Shown piece by piece: positions 1 to 8,686 of a stretch of 64,000 bases of DNA (positions are counted from its first letter, which is position 1; each line of letters begins with the position of its first letter). The notes beneath the pieces are model-generated. The model worked only from the letters and a program-made list of their open reading frames with translations, made no database searches and was not told the DNA's origin. This DNA is from Natrinema sp. CBA1119 (GTDB lineage: Archaea > Halobacteriota > Halobacteria > Halobacteriales > Natrialbaceae): positions 744,001 through 808,000 of the forward strand of contig NZ_PDBS01000001.1 of assembly GCF_002572525.1 (NCBI RefSeq), in the 5' to 3' direction. The translations under genes and the position numbers were made by a program.

Positions 1-90
1 ACGGGAACAGTGGCGGCATGCCACTGTAATTGCGGTACCGTTTGCTTCACTGGAGATGGGATCGTATCCACCCGATCGGCCGTTCTGCAA

Positions 91-264
91 TCACTGATCC
101 GCGGTATAGACCTCGGCCCAGAGATACCCGATTCCGAGACAGGAGTAGAGAAGTCCGAAGATCGCGAATACCAAGTCGCTTTGCACGGCGTAGGAACCCA
201 CCTGAACGAGTCCCAGGAGGATCATCGCGACCCCGATGATCGCTTTGTGTCGTTTCTGGGCCAT
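91..264 (-). CDS. Small two-helix membrane protein
   Basis: A 57-residue protein with a basic N-terminus (MAQKRHK) and two hydrophobic stretches at about residues 8-26 and 32-50, so an integral membrane protein with both ends probably on the same side. The start at 264 gives the compact form; an upstream in-frame extension has no hydrophobic or conserved character. I recognise no catalytic motif, and no function can be assigned. It is followed at some distance by the Lrp/TrkA genes on the same strand, but 371 bases and a hairpin cluster separate them, so I do not place it in that operon. Confidence 0.6.
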   Translation of the reverse strand: MAQKRHKAIIGVAMILLGLVQVGSYAVQSDLVFAIFGLLYSCLGIGYLWAEVYTADQ

Positions 265-635
265 ATCGTCCGATAGTCTACTTGAGTGATAAATTCGATC
301 GATATCGATCGCGTCCGAGCGCAACCATACCAGAGAGACGCGACTGCGGTGGCCGGGAGCGCGGCTCGAGCAGATGCGAGAGCCGCGCGACTCGGGGGAG
401 GGCAGGCGATTCACCGACAGTCGCCGCGAGCGAACGAAGTGAGCGGAATGGAAGAAGGAGTGCTTTTAATCGAGTTTTTGCCGAGGGGGCGGCTTTGCCG
501 CGCCCGTAGTTCGAAAGGCGCGTAGCGCCTTTCGTCATCAAGCGAGACCTTTGGTCTTGCGGACCTCGCGAATCTCCGATTCGCTCAGTCACGAGAGAGC
601 TTCGCTCTCTCGAACGACAGCGCAAAACTTCGTTC
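265..635. other. Intergenic, hairpin-rich, no gene
   Basis: This 371-base gap contains no convincing gene. Its right half, near the 3' end of the Lrp-like gene, is filled with short palindromes that are described separately. The rest is ordinary GC-rich sequence. Confidence 0.6.
487..612. repeat. Cluster of short triloop hairpins
   Basis: Three perfect inverted repeats with 3-base loops follow one another: a 9-bp stem at 513-533 (arms GAAAGGCGC and GCGCCTTTC), a 5-bp stem at 545-557 (AGACC and GGTCT), and a 9-bp stem at 592-612 (CGAGAGAGC and GCTCTCTCG). An imperfect fourth lies at 487-505. They sit just beyond the stop codon of the Lrp-like gene at 636. The same style of hairpin run appears at 9457-9625. 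Role unknown; transcription termination or mRNA 3'-end protection is inference. Confidence 0.7.
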
Positions 636-866
636 TTAGTCCATCGCAATATACGTCTGCGTATCCTCAACGCCCTCGATAGCCTGAATGCGGGTCGCCG
701 CGATTTCCTTGACTGCGGCCGGCGACTCGACCTGCGCTTTCGCGATGAGGTCGACGTCGCCGGCGACGATGTGGGCCGATCGAACGCCGTCGATCGATTC
801 GATGCTGTCTCTGAGTCGATCCGCCTCGCCCGTGTTCGCTTTGATCATGACGAATGCTGTAACCAT
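636..866 (-). CDS. Lrp/AsnC-type ligand-binding (RAM) domain protein
   Basis: A 76-residue stand-alone RAM/AsnC_trans_reg domain (starts MVTAFVMIKANTGE, contains VRSAHIVAGDVDLIAK), without the helix-turn-helix of full Lrp proteins. Such domains bind small ligands, usually amino acids, and oligomerise. Its start codon overlaps the stop of the upstream TrkA-type gene by one base (TGATG), so the two are translationally coupled. It probably works with that RCK protein in controlling a cation transporter. A paralog of the same length lies at 1838-2068. Domain assignment is firm; ligand and partner are inferred. Confidence 0.85.
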   Translation of the reverse strand: MVTAFVMIKANTGEADRLRDSIESIDGVRSAHIVAGDVDLIAKAQVESPAAVKEIAATRIQAIEGVEDTQTYIAMD

Positions 867-1624
867 CAGTTGACACCTCCCGAATCCGAATCCGTCTCCG
901 TCCCGCGCTGGAGCTTCGTCGCCGCCGAACTCGAGCCGCCGTCGGCGTTGGCGGCCGCCCGGTTCGGCGTCTCGCCGACCAGAAGCTGGCGGACCTCGCT
1001 CAGGACGTCGAAGTCCGCGAGGACGACGAGTCGGTCGCCGTCGTCGAGCGAGAGGTCCTCGTCGGGGATCCCGAGCGCCTGATCGCGCTTGCCGAAGGCG
1101 AGGACGGTCGCGTCCGCGGGCAGTTGCAGTTCGCTGATCGTGTAGCCGTTGACGGGGGCCGCGTCGGTGATCGTGAGTTCGACGACCTGCAGGTGCGGTG
1201 CGATGTCGGCGATGGCGCGGATCGTCCCGCCGAGCAGGGCGTTTTTCGCGCCGATCGCGCCCAGCCGCTCGGGGTAGATGATCTCGTCGACCTGGTCGGC
1301 GTACTTCCGGTAGATCCCCTCGCGGTAGGCCTCGTCGATCCGCATGACCGTCCGACAGCCGTAGTGGTTGGCAATCATGCAGGCGGTGAAGTTGACGTTG
1401 AGATCGCTGGTCAGCGCACCGACGGCGTCGGCCGCCGCGATACCGGCCTCCTCGAGGATATCCTCGCGAGAGCCGTCGCCCTCGACGGTGGGAAACCCTT
1501 GATCGCGGGCGCGTTTGAGCGTCGGCTCGTCGCGTTCGACCACCGTTACCTCGTGGTCCTCGTCGCGCAGGACACGCGCCGTCCGCAGCCCAACCCGTCC
1601 GGCCCCGATAATGACGAACCGCAT
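866..1624 (-). CDS. trkA: TrkA-family RCK protein (K+ transport regulator)
   Basis: A 252-residue protein with an N-terminal Rossmann RCK_N domain (GAGRVGLRTARVL at residues 7-19, acidic VVERDE after strand 2) and an RCK_C domain at about 140-220. These cytosolic proteins bind NAD(H) or nucleotides and gate Trk/Ktr-type potassium uptake. The last 30 residues are a low-complexity Ser/Ala/Asp tail. No membrane transporter subunit is adjacent, so the target channel lies elsewhere. It is coupled to the downstream RAM-domain gene by a one-base overlap. Family confident; the exact transporter is unknown. Confidence 0.85.
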   Translation of the reverse strand: MRFVIIGAGRVGLRTARVLRDEDHEVTVVERDEPTLKRARDQGFPTVEGDGSREDILEEAGIAAADAVGALTSDLNVNFTACMIANHYGCRTVMRIDEAYREGIYRKYADQVDEIIYPERLGAIGAKNALLGGTIRAIADIAPHLQVVELTITDAAPVNGYTISELQLPADATVLAFGKRDQALGIPDEDLSLDDGDRLVVLADFDVLSEVRQLLVGETPNRAAANADGGSSSAATKLQRGTETDSDSGGVN

Positions 1625-1837
1625 GGACAGGGGTACGCTCGCCCCGGTGAATAAGTTTGCCCCCGACTAGCATGGTATTCGTTCGGTCGAGAGTCGACCG
1701 ACGCTCGAGTTCGGCGTGACGCTCGAGTTCGGAGACTCGAGTGAATTTCCACGATGGTCGCGTCCGGCGGCTAACGGGTCCGCGAGAACACGCGAGACAA
1801 CGGAGATTGCGGAGAATGCGCACCAGATCCGGTACCG

Positions 1838-2068
1838 TTAGCCCATCGCGATGTACGTCTTCGTCTCGGTGACGCCGTCGAGTCCCTGCATGCTCGAGGA
1901 AACGGTCTGGAGCACCTCGTAGACCTCGGACGCGTCGACCTCCGCGATGATGTCGTAGTTGCCCGCGACGATGTGGGCGCCGGCGACCGACTCCAGATCG
2001 GCAATCTCCGCGAGCAGGCCCTCGGACTTCCCGGCGGCGGTCTTCACCATGATGAACGCGTGGACCAT
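1838..2068 (-). CDS. Lrp/AsnC-type ligand-binding (RAM) domain protein
   Basis: A 76-residue stand-alone RAM domain (starts MVHAFIMVKTAAGKSE, contains GAHIVAGNYDIIAE) clearly paralogous to the protein at 636-866 and ending in the same TYIAM motif. I chose the internal ATG at 2068, because it matches the paralog's length; a start at 2092 would add eight unrelated residues. It lies 213 bases upstream of the trkA-like gene on the same strand, so the locus reads RAM, RCK, RAM. No DNA-binding domain is present. The ligand is unknown. Confidence 0.8.
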   Translation of the reverse strand: MVHAFIMVKTAAGKSEGLLAEIADLESVAGAHIVAGNYDIIAEVDASEVYEVLQTVSSSMQGLDGVTETKTYIAMG

Positions 2069-2174
2069 CGCCAGTGTGGTACACTCTGGCACGACTAAAG
2101 CCTTTGCCCGAAGCCGCCGTCTCCGACGGGAATTGTCGCGGTGGAACGGTGGAGGGACGAATCGATGGACGAGG

Positions 2175-2780
2175 TCAGCGCGACTCGTCGACCGCTTGGG
2201 CCAGCGCGTCCGTCACCGCCTCGAGCACCGCCTCGGGCGACTGCGTCGCGTCGACGCAGACGAACCGATCGGGGTCGCGCTCGAGCAGCCGCTCGTAGTT
2301 GTCCCGAACCGACGCGAGGTACTCGGCATGTTCGAACTTGTTCGTCGTCCCCGCGCGAGCGGCGGCGGTTTCGGGGTCGATATCGAGATAGATCGTCAGA
2401 TCGGGATCGATCGAGAACGGCCGATGGACGTCGACGACGTACTCGAGTGGGTCCTCGAGGTCGTAGCCCTCGGCCGCTTCGAGTGTCGCGCCCTGATAGG
2501 CGAAGCGCGAGTCAGAGTAGCGATCGGAGACCACGAGGTCGCCGCACTCGAGGGCGGGTTCGATCACCCGCGAGAGGTGATCGGCGTGATCGGCGGTGTA
2601 GAGGAAGAGTTCCGCCAGCGGGTCGGCGTCGTCGTCCTCGATCGAGCGGTAGACGGCCTCGCCGTACCAGGAATCGTCCGTGGGTTCGCGCGTGAACGTG
2701 GCCTGGGGATACCGCTCGCGCAGGGCCTCCCAGACCGTCGTCTTGCCGCTGCCGTCCAGTCCCTCGAGCGTGACGAGCAT
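2175..2780 (-). CDS. tmk: Thymidylate kinase
   Basis: A 201-residue P-loop kinase converting dTMP to dTDP with ATP, cytosolic, in dTTP synthesis. The Walker A motif GLDGSGKTT is at residues 8-16, the substrate-binding TREPTDD motif at about 35-41, and the [12 protein letters not shown] motif (typical DRY signature) near 98-109. Length is normal for the family (about 200). The start at 2780 places the P-loop at the usual position. It is divergent from the epimerase-like gene at 2885, with about 100 bases for both promoters. Confidence 0.92.
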   Translation of the reverse strand: MLVTLEGLDGSGKTTVWEALRERYPQATFTREPTDDSWYGEAVYRSIEDDDADPLAELFLYTADHADHLSRVIEPALECGDLVVSDRYSDSRFAYQGATLEAAEGYDLEDPLEYVVDVHRPFSIDPDLTIYLDIDPETAAARAGTTNKFEHAEYLASVRDNYERLLERDPDRFVCVDATQSPEAVLEAVTDALAQAVDESR

Positions 2781-2884
2781 GGTCGCCCCTCGTCGTGACG
2801 GCTACTACAATCTGTCGAGAGCCGCGAACGGGCCACGCGGTGTCGCCGCCCATCTATTTATCGCTGCGAAGTCACGTTTCGGCC

Positions 2885-3808
2885 ATGAAGATCCTCGTCG
2901 CCGGCGGCACCGGCTTCATCGGCACGAACCTGTGTGCGGAACTGGTCGAGCGCGGCCACGAGGTGACGGCGCTCTCCCGGTCACCGGTTGACGACGACGG
3001 GCTCCCCGACGGCGTCGAATCGGCGCTGGGCGACGTCGGCGCCTACGACTCGATCGTCGACACCGTCGCGAGCCACGACGCCGTCGTCAACCTCGTCTCG
3101 CTCTCGCCGCTGTTCGACCCGCCCCGCGGGACGAGCCACCGGGAAGTCCACCTCCGGGGCACGGAGAACCTCGTTCGCGCCGCCGAAGCCGGCGGCGTCG
3201 ACCGATTCCTACAGATGAGCGGGCTCGGGGCCGATCCGAACGGCGCGACCGCGTTCATTCGCGCCAAGGGCGAGGCGGAGGCGGTGGTCCGCGACTCCGC
3301 GCTCGAGTGGACGATCGTTCGGCCGTCGGTCGTTTTCGGCGACGGCGACGAGTTCGTCGGTTTCACGAAGACGCTGACGACACCGTACCTGACGGCGTTG
3401 CCGGGCGGCGGAAAGACGCGGTTTCAACCCATCTGGGTCGGCGATCTCGTCCCCATGCTGGCCGACGCGCTCGAAGACGACGCCCATATCGGCGAGACCT
3501 ACGAGCTCGCCGGCCCGCAGATCGTCACGCTCGCGGACGTGACGGAGCTCGCTTACGGCGCCGAAGGAAAAGACGTCAGAATCGGAACGATCCCGATGGG
3601 AGTGGCCAAGCTCGGGCTCTGGGCGATCGGTCCGCTGCCGTTCGTTCCGTTCGGCCTCGATCAGGCTCGATCGCTCGAGTTCGACAACACCGTCGACGAT
3701 AACGACGTGACCGTCTTTGGCCGGGTTCCGGCATCGATGACGACACTCGGCGCGTATCTCGGCCACAACGGGACGGACCGTCAGGAACGATCGGCGAAAA
3801 CGATCTGA
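2885..3808 (+). CDS. NAD(P)-binding NDUFA9/epimerase-like protein
   Basis: A 307-residue extended SDR-type protein. The dinucleotide-binding motif GGTGFIG is at residues 6-12. Two family blocks follow: NLVRAAEAGGVDRFLQMSGLG, and later WTIVRPSVVFGDGD. It resembles the atypical SDR a5 group that includes the complex I NDUFA9 subunit and related quinone or lipid oxidoreductases. The classical YxxxK is not obvious, as in NDUFA9-like members. The start at 2885 is chosen because the Rossmann motif then begins at residue 2; an upstream frame extension has no homologous character. Substrate unknown. Confidence 0.8.
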   Translation: MKILVAGGTGFIGTNLCAELVERGHEVTALSRSPVDDDGLPDGVESALGDVGAYDSIVDTVASHDAVVNLVSLSPLFDPPRGTSHREVHLRGTENLVRAAEAGGVDRFLQMSGLGADPNGATAFIRAKGEAEAVVRDSALEWTIVRPSVVFGDGDEFVGFTKTLTTPYLTALPGGGKTRFQPIWVGDLVPMLADALEDDAHIGETYELAGPQIVTLADVTELAYGAEGKDVRIGTIPMGVAKLGLWAIGPLPFVPFGLDQARSLEFDNTVDDNDVTVFGRVPASMTTLGAYLGHNGTDRQERSAKTI

Positions 3809-4003
3809 CTTCCAGATCGGAGTCGTCGTCGCCCATAGCAACTGATTACGTCGCGACCGGGGTCGAGAAAACACCTAACTTAAAAAACAGTACGGGACGC
3901 AGTACGCGGCGTTTTCGAGTTCGGAGAATCGGCGCAAATACCACTCCAGTCATCCGATATGGAGGAATAGTAAAGAAGACGTGAAATTCAGTTCAGCACA
4001 AGA

Positions 4004-4010
4004 CTTATAT
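4004..4010 (+). promoter_or_regulatory. TATA box of the cetZ gene
   Basis: CTTATAT lies in an AT-rich patch about 46 bases before the cetZ ATG. Archaeal transcription starting about 25 bases downstream would leave a leader of roughly 20 bases. This is inferred from position and composition only. Confidence 0.45.
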
Positions 4011-4055
4011 CCTCCATTGCACTGGTACCAATTCAACGGAGCCCCCAAACAAACA

Positions 4056-5234
4056 ATGAAGCTGGCGATGATCGGATTCGGACAGGCCGGTGGCAAAATC
4101 GTCGATCGATTCCTCGATTACGACGATCGGACGGGTAGCGGAATCGTCCGCGCGGCGATTGCCGTCAACTCCGCGAAGGCGGACCTCATCGGTCTCGATA
4201 ATATACCACAGGAGAATCGCGTACTCATCGGCCAGGCCCGCGTCAAGGGCCACGGCGTGGGTGCTGACAACGAACTCGGCGCGGAAGTCGCCGAGGAGGA
4301 CATCGACGAGGTACAGAACGCCATCGACTCGATCCCGACCCACGAGGTCGACGCCTTTCTGATCGTCGCCGGCATGGGCGGCGGCACCGGTTCCGGTGGC
4401 GCGCCCGTCCTCGCCAAACACCTCAAACGGATCTACACGATCCCGGTCTACGGCCTCGGCGTCCTGCCGGGGACGGACGAAGGCGGGATCTACACGCTCA
4501 ACGCGGCCAGATCGTTTCAGACGTTCGTCCGCGAGGTCGACAACCTGCTCGTCTTCGACAACGACTCGTGGCGACAGACTGGCGAGTCCATGGAAGGCGG
4601 CTACGACCAGATCAACGAGGAAATCGTCCGCCGCTTCGGCATCCTCTTCGGCGCCGGCGAGGTCGGAGAGGGGCAGGAAGTCGCCGAGAGCGTCGTCGAC
4701 TCCTCCGAGATCATCAACACGCTCTCCGGCGGTGGTGTCTCCACCGTCGGCTTCGCCTCGGAGGACGTCGAGGTGAACTCGAGCGGCGGCCTGCTCTCCC
4801 GGTTCACCGGCGACGACGGCGGCGACGACAATCTCGACGCCGCGAACACGACGAACCGAATCACGAGCCTCGTCCGCAAGGCCGCACTCGGCCGACTCAC
4901 GCTCCCGTGTGAGATCGAAGGCACCGAGCGCGCCCTGCTCGTGCTCTCCGGACCCTCGGAGTATCTGAACCGGAAAGGCATCGAGCGCGGGCGGAAGTGG
5001 CTCGAGGAGGAAACGGGAAGCATGGAAGTTCGCGGCGGCGACTTCCCGCGCGGGGAGCCCGAAGTGGCTGCGGCGATCTTGCTTTCCGGCGTGACGAACG
5101 TCCCGCGGATCAAACGGCTGCAACAGGTCGCGATCGAGGCCCAGGACAACATCGACGACATCCAGCAGGACAGCAGCGAGAACCTCGAGGAACTCGTCGA
5201 GGACGACGAGGACGAACTCGAGCCGCTGTTCTAG
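4056..5234 (+). CDS. cetZ: CetZ tubulin/FtsZ-family cell-shape GTPase
   Basis: A 392-residue cytoskeletal GTPase. The sequence begins MKLAMIGFGQAGGKIVDRF, the CetZ N-terminal loop, and the tubulin signature GGGTGSG is at residues 108-114. The helix 7 region (NDSWRQTGESMEGGYDQIN) is also characteristic. CetZ proteins polymerise at the membrane and control cell shape and motility in haloarchaea; they are distinct from the division proteins FtsZ1 and FtsZ2. The acidic C-terminal tail (DDEDELEPLF) fits the family. The start at 4056 removes a 25-residue extension not found in CetZ. Which CetZ paralog it is cannot be settled by eye. Confidence 0.92.
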   Translation: MKLAMIGFGQAGGKIVDRFLDYDDRTGSGIVRAAIAVNSAKADLIGLDNIPQENRVLIGQARVKGHGVGADNELGAEVAEEDIDEVQNAIDSIPTHEVDAFLIVAGMGGGTGSGGAPVLAKHLKRIYTIPVYGLGVLPGTDEGGIYTLNAARSFQTFVREVDNLLVFDNDSWRQTGESMEGGYDQINEEIVRRFGILFGAGEVGEGQEVAESVVDSSEIINTLSGGGVSTVGFASEDVEVNSSGGLLSRFTGDDGGDDNLDAANTTNRITSLVRKAALGRLTLPCEIEGTERALLVLSGPSEYLNRKGIERGRKWLEEETGSMEVRGGDFPRGEPEVAAAILLSGVTNVPRIKRLQQVAIEAQDNIDDIQQDSSENLEELVEDDEDELEPLF

Positions 5235-5419
5235 GCCGTCGTTCGTTCAAAACTCGCGAGCGACCGGATTCGTGTCGGGGGGCACGAGGCCGGGAGCACA
5301 CTCGCGCTCGCAGTGCGGACTGTTCGCGGTGTGTGTTTTTCGACGTGTATTCCGCGACGGCAAACGGGTACACTCCGACGTGTTTTTGAGCGTGCCCGAA
5401 CTACCGCAACCAGATTCAG

Positions 5420-6115
5420 ATGCGCGTTCTGGTCCCGTTCGCCGCCGAGATGCCGAAGACTCGCCTCGAGTCCGTGCTCACGCCGGCCGAGCGCGGGGCG
5501 CTTTCCCGCGCCATGCTCGCAGACGTCCTCTGTGCGATCGTCGGCGCGGGACACGAACCGAGGATCGTCTCGACTGCGCCACTCGATCTCGAGGAGTTCG
5601 ATCTCCCGGGCGAGGTCGCCGCGTCGGTATCGGGTACGGTCGACGATCGATCGCTGACGGACGCGGTCAACGCGCGACTCCCGGGAAGTGAGCGCTGCGA
5701 CCGTGCGGACGACGGTCCCGACGCCGTCGCCGTCGTCATGGCCGACCTCGCGCTGGCGACCCCCGACGCGCTCGAGACGCTCCTCTCCACCGAGGCCGAT
5801 ATCGCGATCGCGCCGGGACGCGGCGGCGGGACGAACGCGCTCGTCGTTCGACATCCCGAATTCCTTGTGGATTACCACGGAACCTCCTATCTCGACCATC
5901 GCGAGATCGCTCGCGACGTCGGTGCCAGCCTCGAAACGGTCGACTCGTTCCGACTCGCGACCGACATCGACGAACCGACGGATCTCGTCGAGGTACTCGT
6001 CCACGGGCTCGAGACGAATCGCGCACCCGCCCGTCTCCGGGCGTTCGGGTTCGAACTCGACGATCGTGACGGACGCGTCGACATCGTTCGCGACGAGAAC
6101 GTCACAACGAAGTAA
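5420..6115 (+). CDS. cofC: 2-phospho-L-lactate guanylyltransferase CofC
   Basis: A 231-residue nucleotidyltransferase of F420 biosynthesis. It activates 2-phospholactate (or phosphoenolpyruvate) with GTP before transfer to the deazaflavin Fo. Visible blocks are MRVLVPFAAEMPKTRLE at the N-terminus, VVMADLALATPD in the middle (metal and substrate region) and APGRGGGTNALVVRHPEF (typical RGGGTNAL). It is immediately upstream of cofG, 72 bases away on the same strand, so the two probably form an operon. Length matches other haloarchaeal CofC proteins. Confidence 0.92.
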   Translation: MRVLVPFAAEMPKTRLESVLTPAERGALSRAMLADVLCAIVGAGHEPRIVSTAPLDLEEFDLPGEVAASVSGTVDDRSLTDAVNARLPGSERCDRADDGPDAVAVVMADLALATPDALETLLSTEADIAIAPGRGGGTNALVVRHPEFLVDYHGTSYLDHREIARDVGASLETVDSFRLATDIDEPTDLVEVLVHGLETNRAPARLRAFGFELDDRDGRVDIVRDENVTTK

Positions 6116-6187
6116 CGCGGTGGTTGCCCGCCAGCCCGCCGTACAGGAAGGCAGTCCTTATGTGCCAAGGGACGACATCCAGAGGTA

Positions 6188-7351
6188 ATGTTTCCCGGGG
6201 CGAGCGAGTACGGCGTCGATATCGCGGTCGACGACGGGGCCGTCAAGGAGCTCCTGCAGGTCAGCCCGAACGATGTCGAGGCACCGCCGGCGCTGACGTT
6301 TTCGCGAAACGTGTTCATCCCGCTCACCACGGCCTGTCGCTACACCTGTACGTACTGCACCTACTTCGATCCGCCGGGGCAGGCCTCCCTGCTCTCGCTC
6401 GAGGAGATCCGTGATATCTGCCGGCGCGGGGCCGACGCGGGCTGTACGGAAGCGCTGTTCACGTTCGGCGACGATCCCGACGACCGCTACACGGAGATAC
6501 ACGACCAGCTCGAGGAGTGGGGCCACGACTCCATTCACACCTATCTGCGCGAGGCCTGCGAGGTGGCGCTCGAGGAAGGGCTGCTCCCCCACGCGAACCC
6601 GGGCGACCAGACCCGCGAGCAGCTGGCGACCGTTGCAGACGTCAACGCCAGCATGGGCGTGATGCTCGAGACGACCGCGGAAGTCGGGGCCCACGCCGGT
6701 CCGCGGCGCAAGGTTCCCGGCCAGCGACTGCGGACCCTGAAAAACGCCGGCGAACTGGACGTGGCCTTCACGACCGGGATTCTGGTGGGAATCGGCGAAG
6801 ACTGGCGGGATCGCGCGGAGAGCCTGCTCGCGATCCGCGAACTGCACGACCGGTACGACCACATCCAGGAGGTGATCGTCCAGCCGGTGGTGGAAAACGA
6901 ACGCTGGTCGGGGGGCTCGCCCGACCTCGCGACCATGCGGCAGGTCACGGCGATGGCCCGCGTCGCCCTGCCCGAGGAAATCTCGGTCCAGGTGCCGCCG
7001 AATCTCGCCCCCGCGAAAGACCTGATCGACTGCGGCGTCGACGACCTCGGCGGCGTCTCGCCAGTTACTGACGACCACATCAACCCCGAATACAAGTGGC
7101 CCGCGCTGCGCGAACTCGAGGAGATCGCGGCCCACGCGGGCGTTCCACTGGGAGAGCGGCTGCCGGTCTACGAGCGGTTCCTGCCGTCCGACCTCCGGAC
7201 CGACGGCTTCGACGGCCGGCTGGCCGACGGCGCGGACGACGACCGGAAGTGGATCTCGCCGACGATCCGGGACGCGCTCGAGGCCGAGGACTCGGCTGGC
7301 GAGCGCTATCGGTCGGTGCTTCGAGACGGGACGGCTCCCGCGGCGGACTAG
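6188..7351 (+). CDS. cofG: Fo synthase subunit CofG (radical SAM)
   Basis: A 387-residue radical SAM enzyme. With CofH it makes the deazaflavin chromophore Fo from tyrosine and the pyrimidine 5-amino-6-ribitylaminouracil. The cluster-binding CxxxCxxC (TTACRYTCTYCTYFD) is at C50, C54 and C57, and the SAM-contacting TFGDDPD and GILVGIGED blocks follow. It sits downstream of cofC, whereas its partner cofH lies 2.6 kb away on the opposite strand. The product acts in the cytosol in F420-dependent redox chemistry. Assignment is firm. Confidence 0.93.
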   Translation: MFPGASEYGVDIAVDDGAVKELLQVSPNDVEAPPALTFSRNVFIPLTTACRYTCTYCTYFDPPGQASLLSLEEIRDICRRGADAGCTEALFTFGDDPDDRYTEIHDQLEEWGHDSIHTYLREACEVALEEGLLPHANPGDQTREQLATVADVNASMGVMLETTAEVGAHAGPRRKVPGQRLRTLKNAGELDVAFTTGILVGIGEDWRDRAESLLAIRELHDRYDHIQEVIVQPVVENERWSGGSPDLATMRQVTAMARVALPEEISVQVPPNLAPAKDLIDCGVDDLGGVSPVTDDHINPEYKWPALRELEEIAAHAGVPLGERLPVYERFLPSDLRTDGFDGRLADGADDDRKWISPTIRDALEAEDSAGERYRSVLRDGTAPAAD

Positions 7352-7443
7352 ACGCGGCGTCGGCACACGGTGTGGCCTCGATGTGGTCTGATACCAATTC
7401 AGTAGCAGAGATCTCGGTCTCGTTCAGACTGGGCAGCCGGCGT

Positions 7444-7583
7444 GCGGTGGCGCGCGCTGTCGGCCGTCCGAACGACAGTGAGGGCGGGCGTCGATGCCGT
7501 GCAAGGGATGAACGAGTGACCGAAGGGAACGAGTGAATCGGCTGGGGAGGGCGTGGCGATTCCCTGCCGCCACGATAGCAGGA
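7444..7583 (-). repeat. Dispersed non-coding repeat, copy 1
   Basis: A 140-base element in minus orientation between the convergent cofG and SDR genes. Read on the minus strand, it begins with GTCCTGCTATCGTGGC, continues with GGAATCGCCACGCCCTCC and CCAGCCGATTC, and ends with GACAGCGCGCGCCACCGC. The left end can fold, with CGTGGC pairing with GCCACG. Three further copies lie at 9401, 15863 and 45484. It contains no coding sequence. The rest of the 436-base gap shows nothing else. Confidence 0.85.
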
Positions 7584-7787
7584 CGCTTTGTATCAAATAA
7601 TATTCAGCAGTGACGATGGCGTTGCGATCAGTATGTAATCCGTTTCAGTGGTGACTATAGCCCACGGGATCGGCCTCAAACCGACTGCCGAAACCGCTCG
7701 GCTGCCGTCGTCGACGAGACGGTATCTTCGTGAAGTTCTCCCCAGTTGGACCGACGACCGCCTCGCAGGAGAGTTCGAACGCACCGT

Positions 7788-8552
7788 CTATGTACAGGAG
7801 AAGCCGCCGTCGACGACCAGCGCCTGGCCGGTGATCCAGTCGGCCTCGTCGCTCGCCAAGAACAACATCGCGTTCGCGATATCTTCGGGCTCCCCGAGAC
7901 GCTTCAGCGGATAGTGGCGGGACATCTCCGTTTTGGTCGCCTCCCACTCCTCCTCGGTCCGGTTCTTCCGGGGCATCGCGGTGTCCGTCACGCCCGGACA
8001 GACCGCGTTCGCCCGAACGCCGGCCGGCCCGACCTCCGCCGCGACCGTCCGCGTGAAGTTGACGACTGCACCCTTCGACAGCGAGTAGGCTCCCAACTGC
8101 GGCGCGCCGATGACGCCGGCCAGCGACGCCGTGTTGACGATGGCTCCCGACCCCTGCCCCCTGAAGTGTGGAATCGCGGCGTGACAGCCGTTCCAGACGC
8201 CCTTGACGTTGACGTCGATCACTCGATCACGCTCGCCCTCGTCGATCTCCTCGACCGTCGCGCGCTCGTGGCTCACGCCCGCGTTGTTCACCATGATATC
8301 GAGGCCGAACTCCGAGACCGCCTCGTCGACGGCCGCGTGGACCGCATCGGCGTCTCGAACGTCTAACTCGAGTGCGGTCCCCGATTGACCCGCGCTCTCG
8401 ACCCGGTCGATCGTCTCCTCGGCCCCCTCGAGGTCGATATCGGCCGCGACGATCGTCGCGCCCTCCTCGGCGAACAACTGCGCTGCTTCCCGGCCGAGGC
8501 CGGAACCTGCACCCGTGATAAATGCTGTCTTGCCTTTGAGTCGCATGCCCAT
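7788..8552 (-). CDS. Short-chain dehydrogenase/reductase
   Basis: A 254-residue classical SDR of the FabG/glucose-dehydrogenase type. The cofactor motif TGAGSGLG is near residue 11, NNAG near 89, and the catalytic YxxxK appears as YSLSK near 157; the ADIDLEG stretch after strand 2 suggests NAD preference. The substrate cannot be read from the sequence. I start at the ATG at 8552 (MGMRLKGKTAFITGAG); the ATG at 8546 is equally possible. It is convergent with cofG and separated from it by a dispersed repeat. Divergent from the broken cyclase gene at 8687. Confidence 0.88.
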   Translation of the reverse strand: MGMRLKGKTAFITGAGSGLGREAAQLFAEEGATIVAADIDLEGAEETIDRVESAGQSGTALELDVRDADAVHAAVDEAVSEFGLDIMVNNAGVSHERATVEEIDEGERDRVIDVNVKGVWNGCHAAIPHFRGQGSGAIVNTASLAGVIGAPQLGAYSLSKGAVVNFTRTVAAEVGPAGVRANAVCPGVTDTAMPRKNRTEEEWEATKTEMSRHYPLKRLGEPEDIANAMLFLASDEADWITGQALVVDGGFSCT

Positions 8553-8686
8553 ACATTGTCGAGCGGTGGCATAAATCATGATATATGATCCGGTGACCCG
8601 CGTTCGGCCGTCCAGGGTCGGGAACGGTCGCCGCTCGGTGAACGCGTTCGCACAGCGTTATATCCGTCCGGCGACGGCGATCACGT

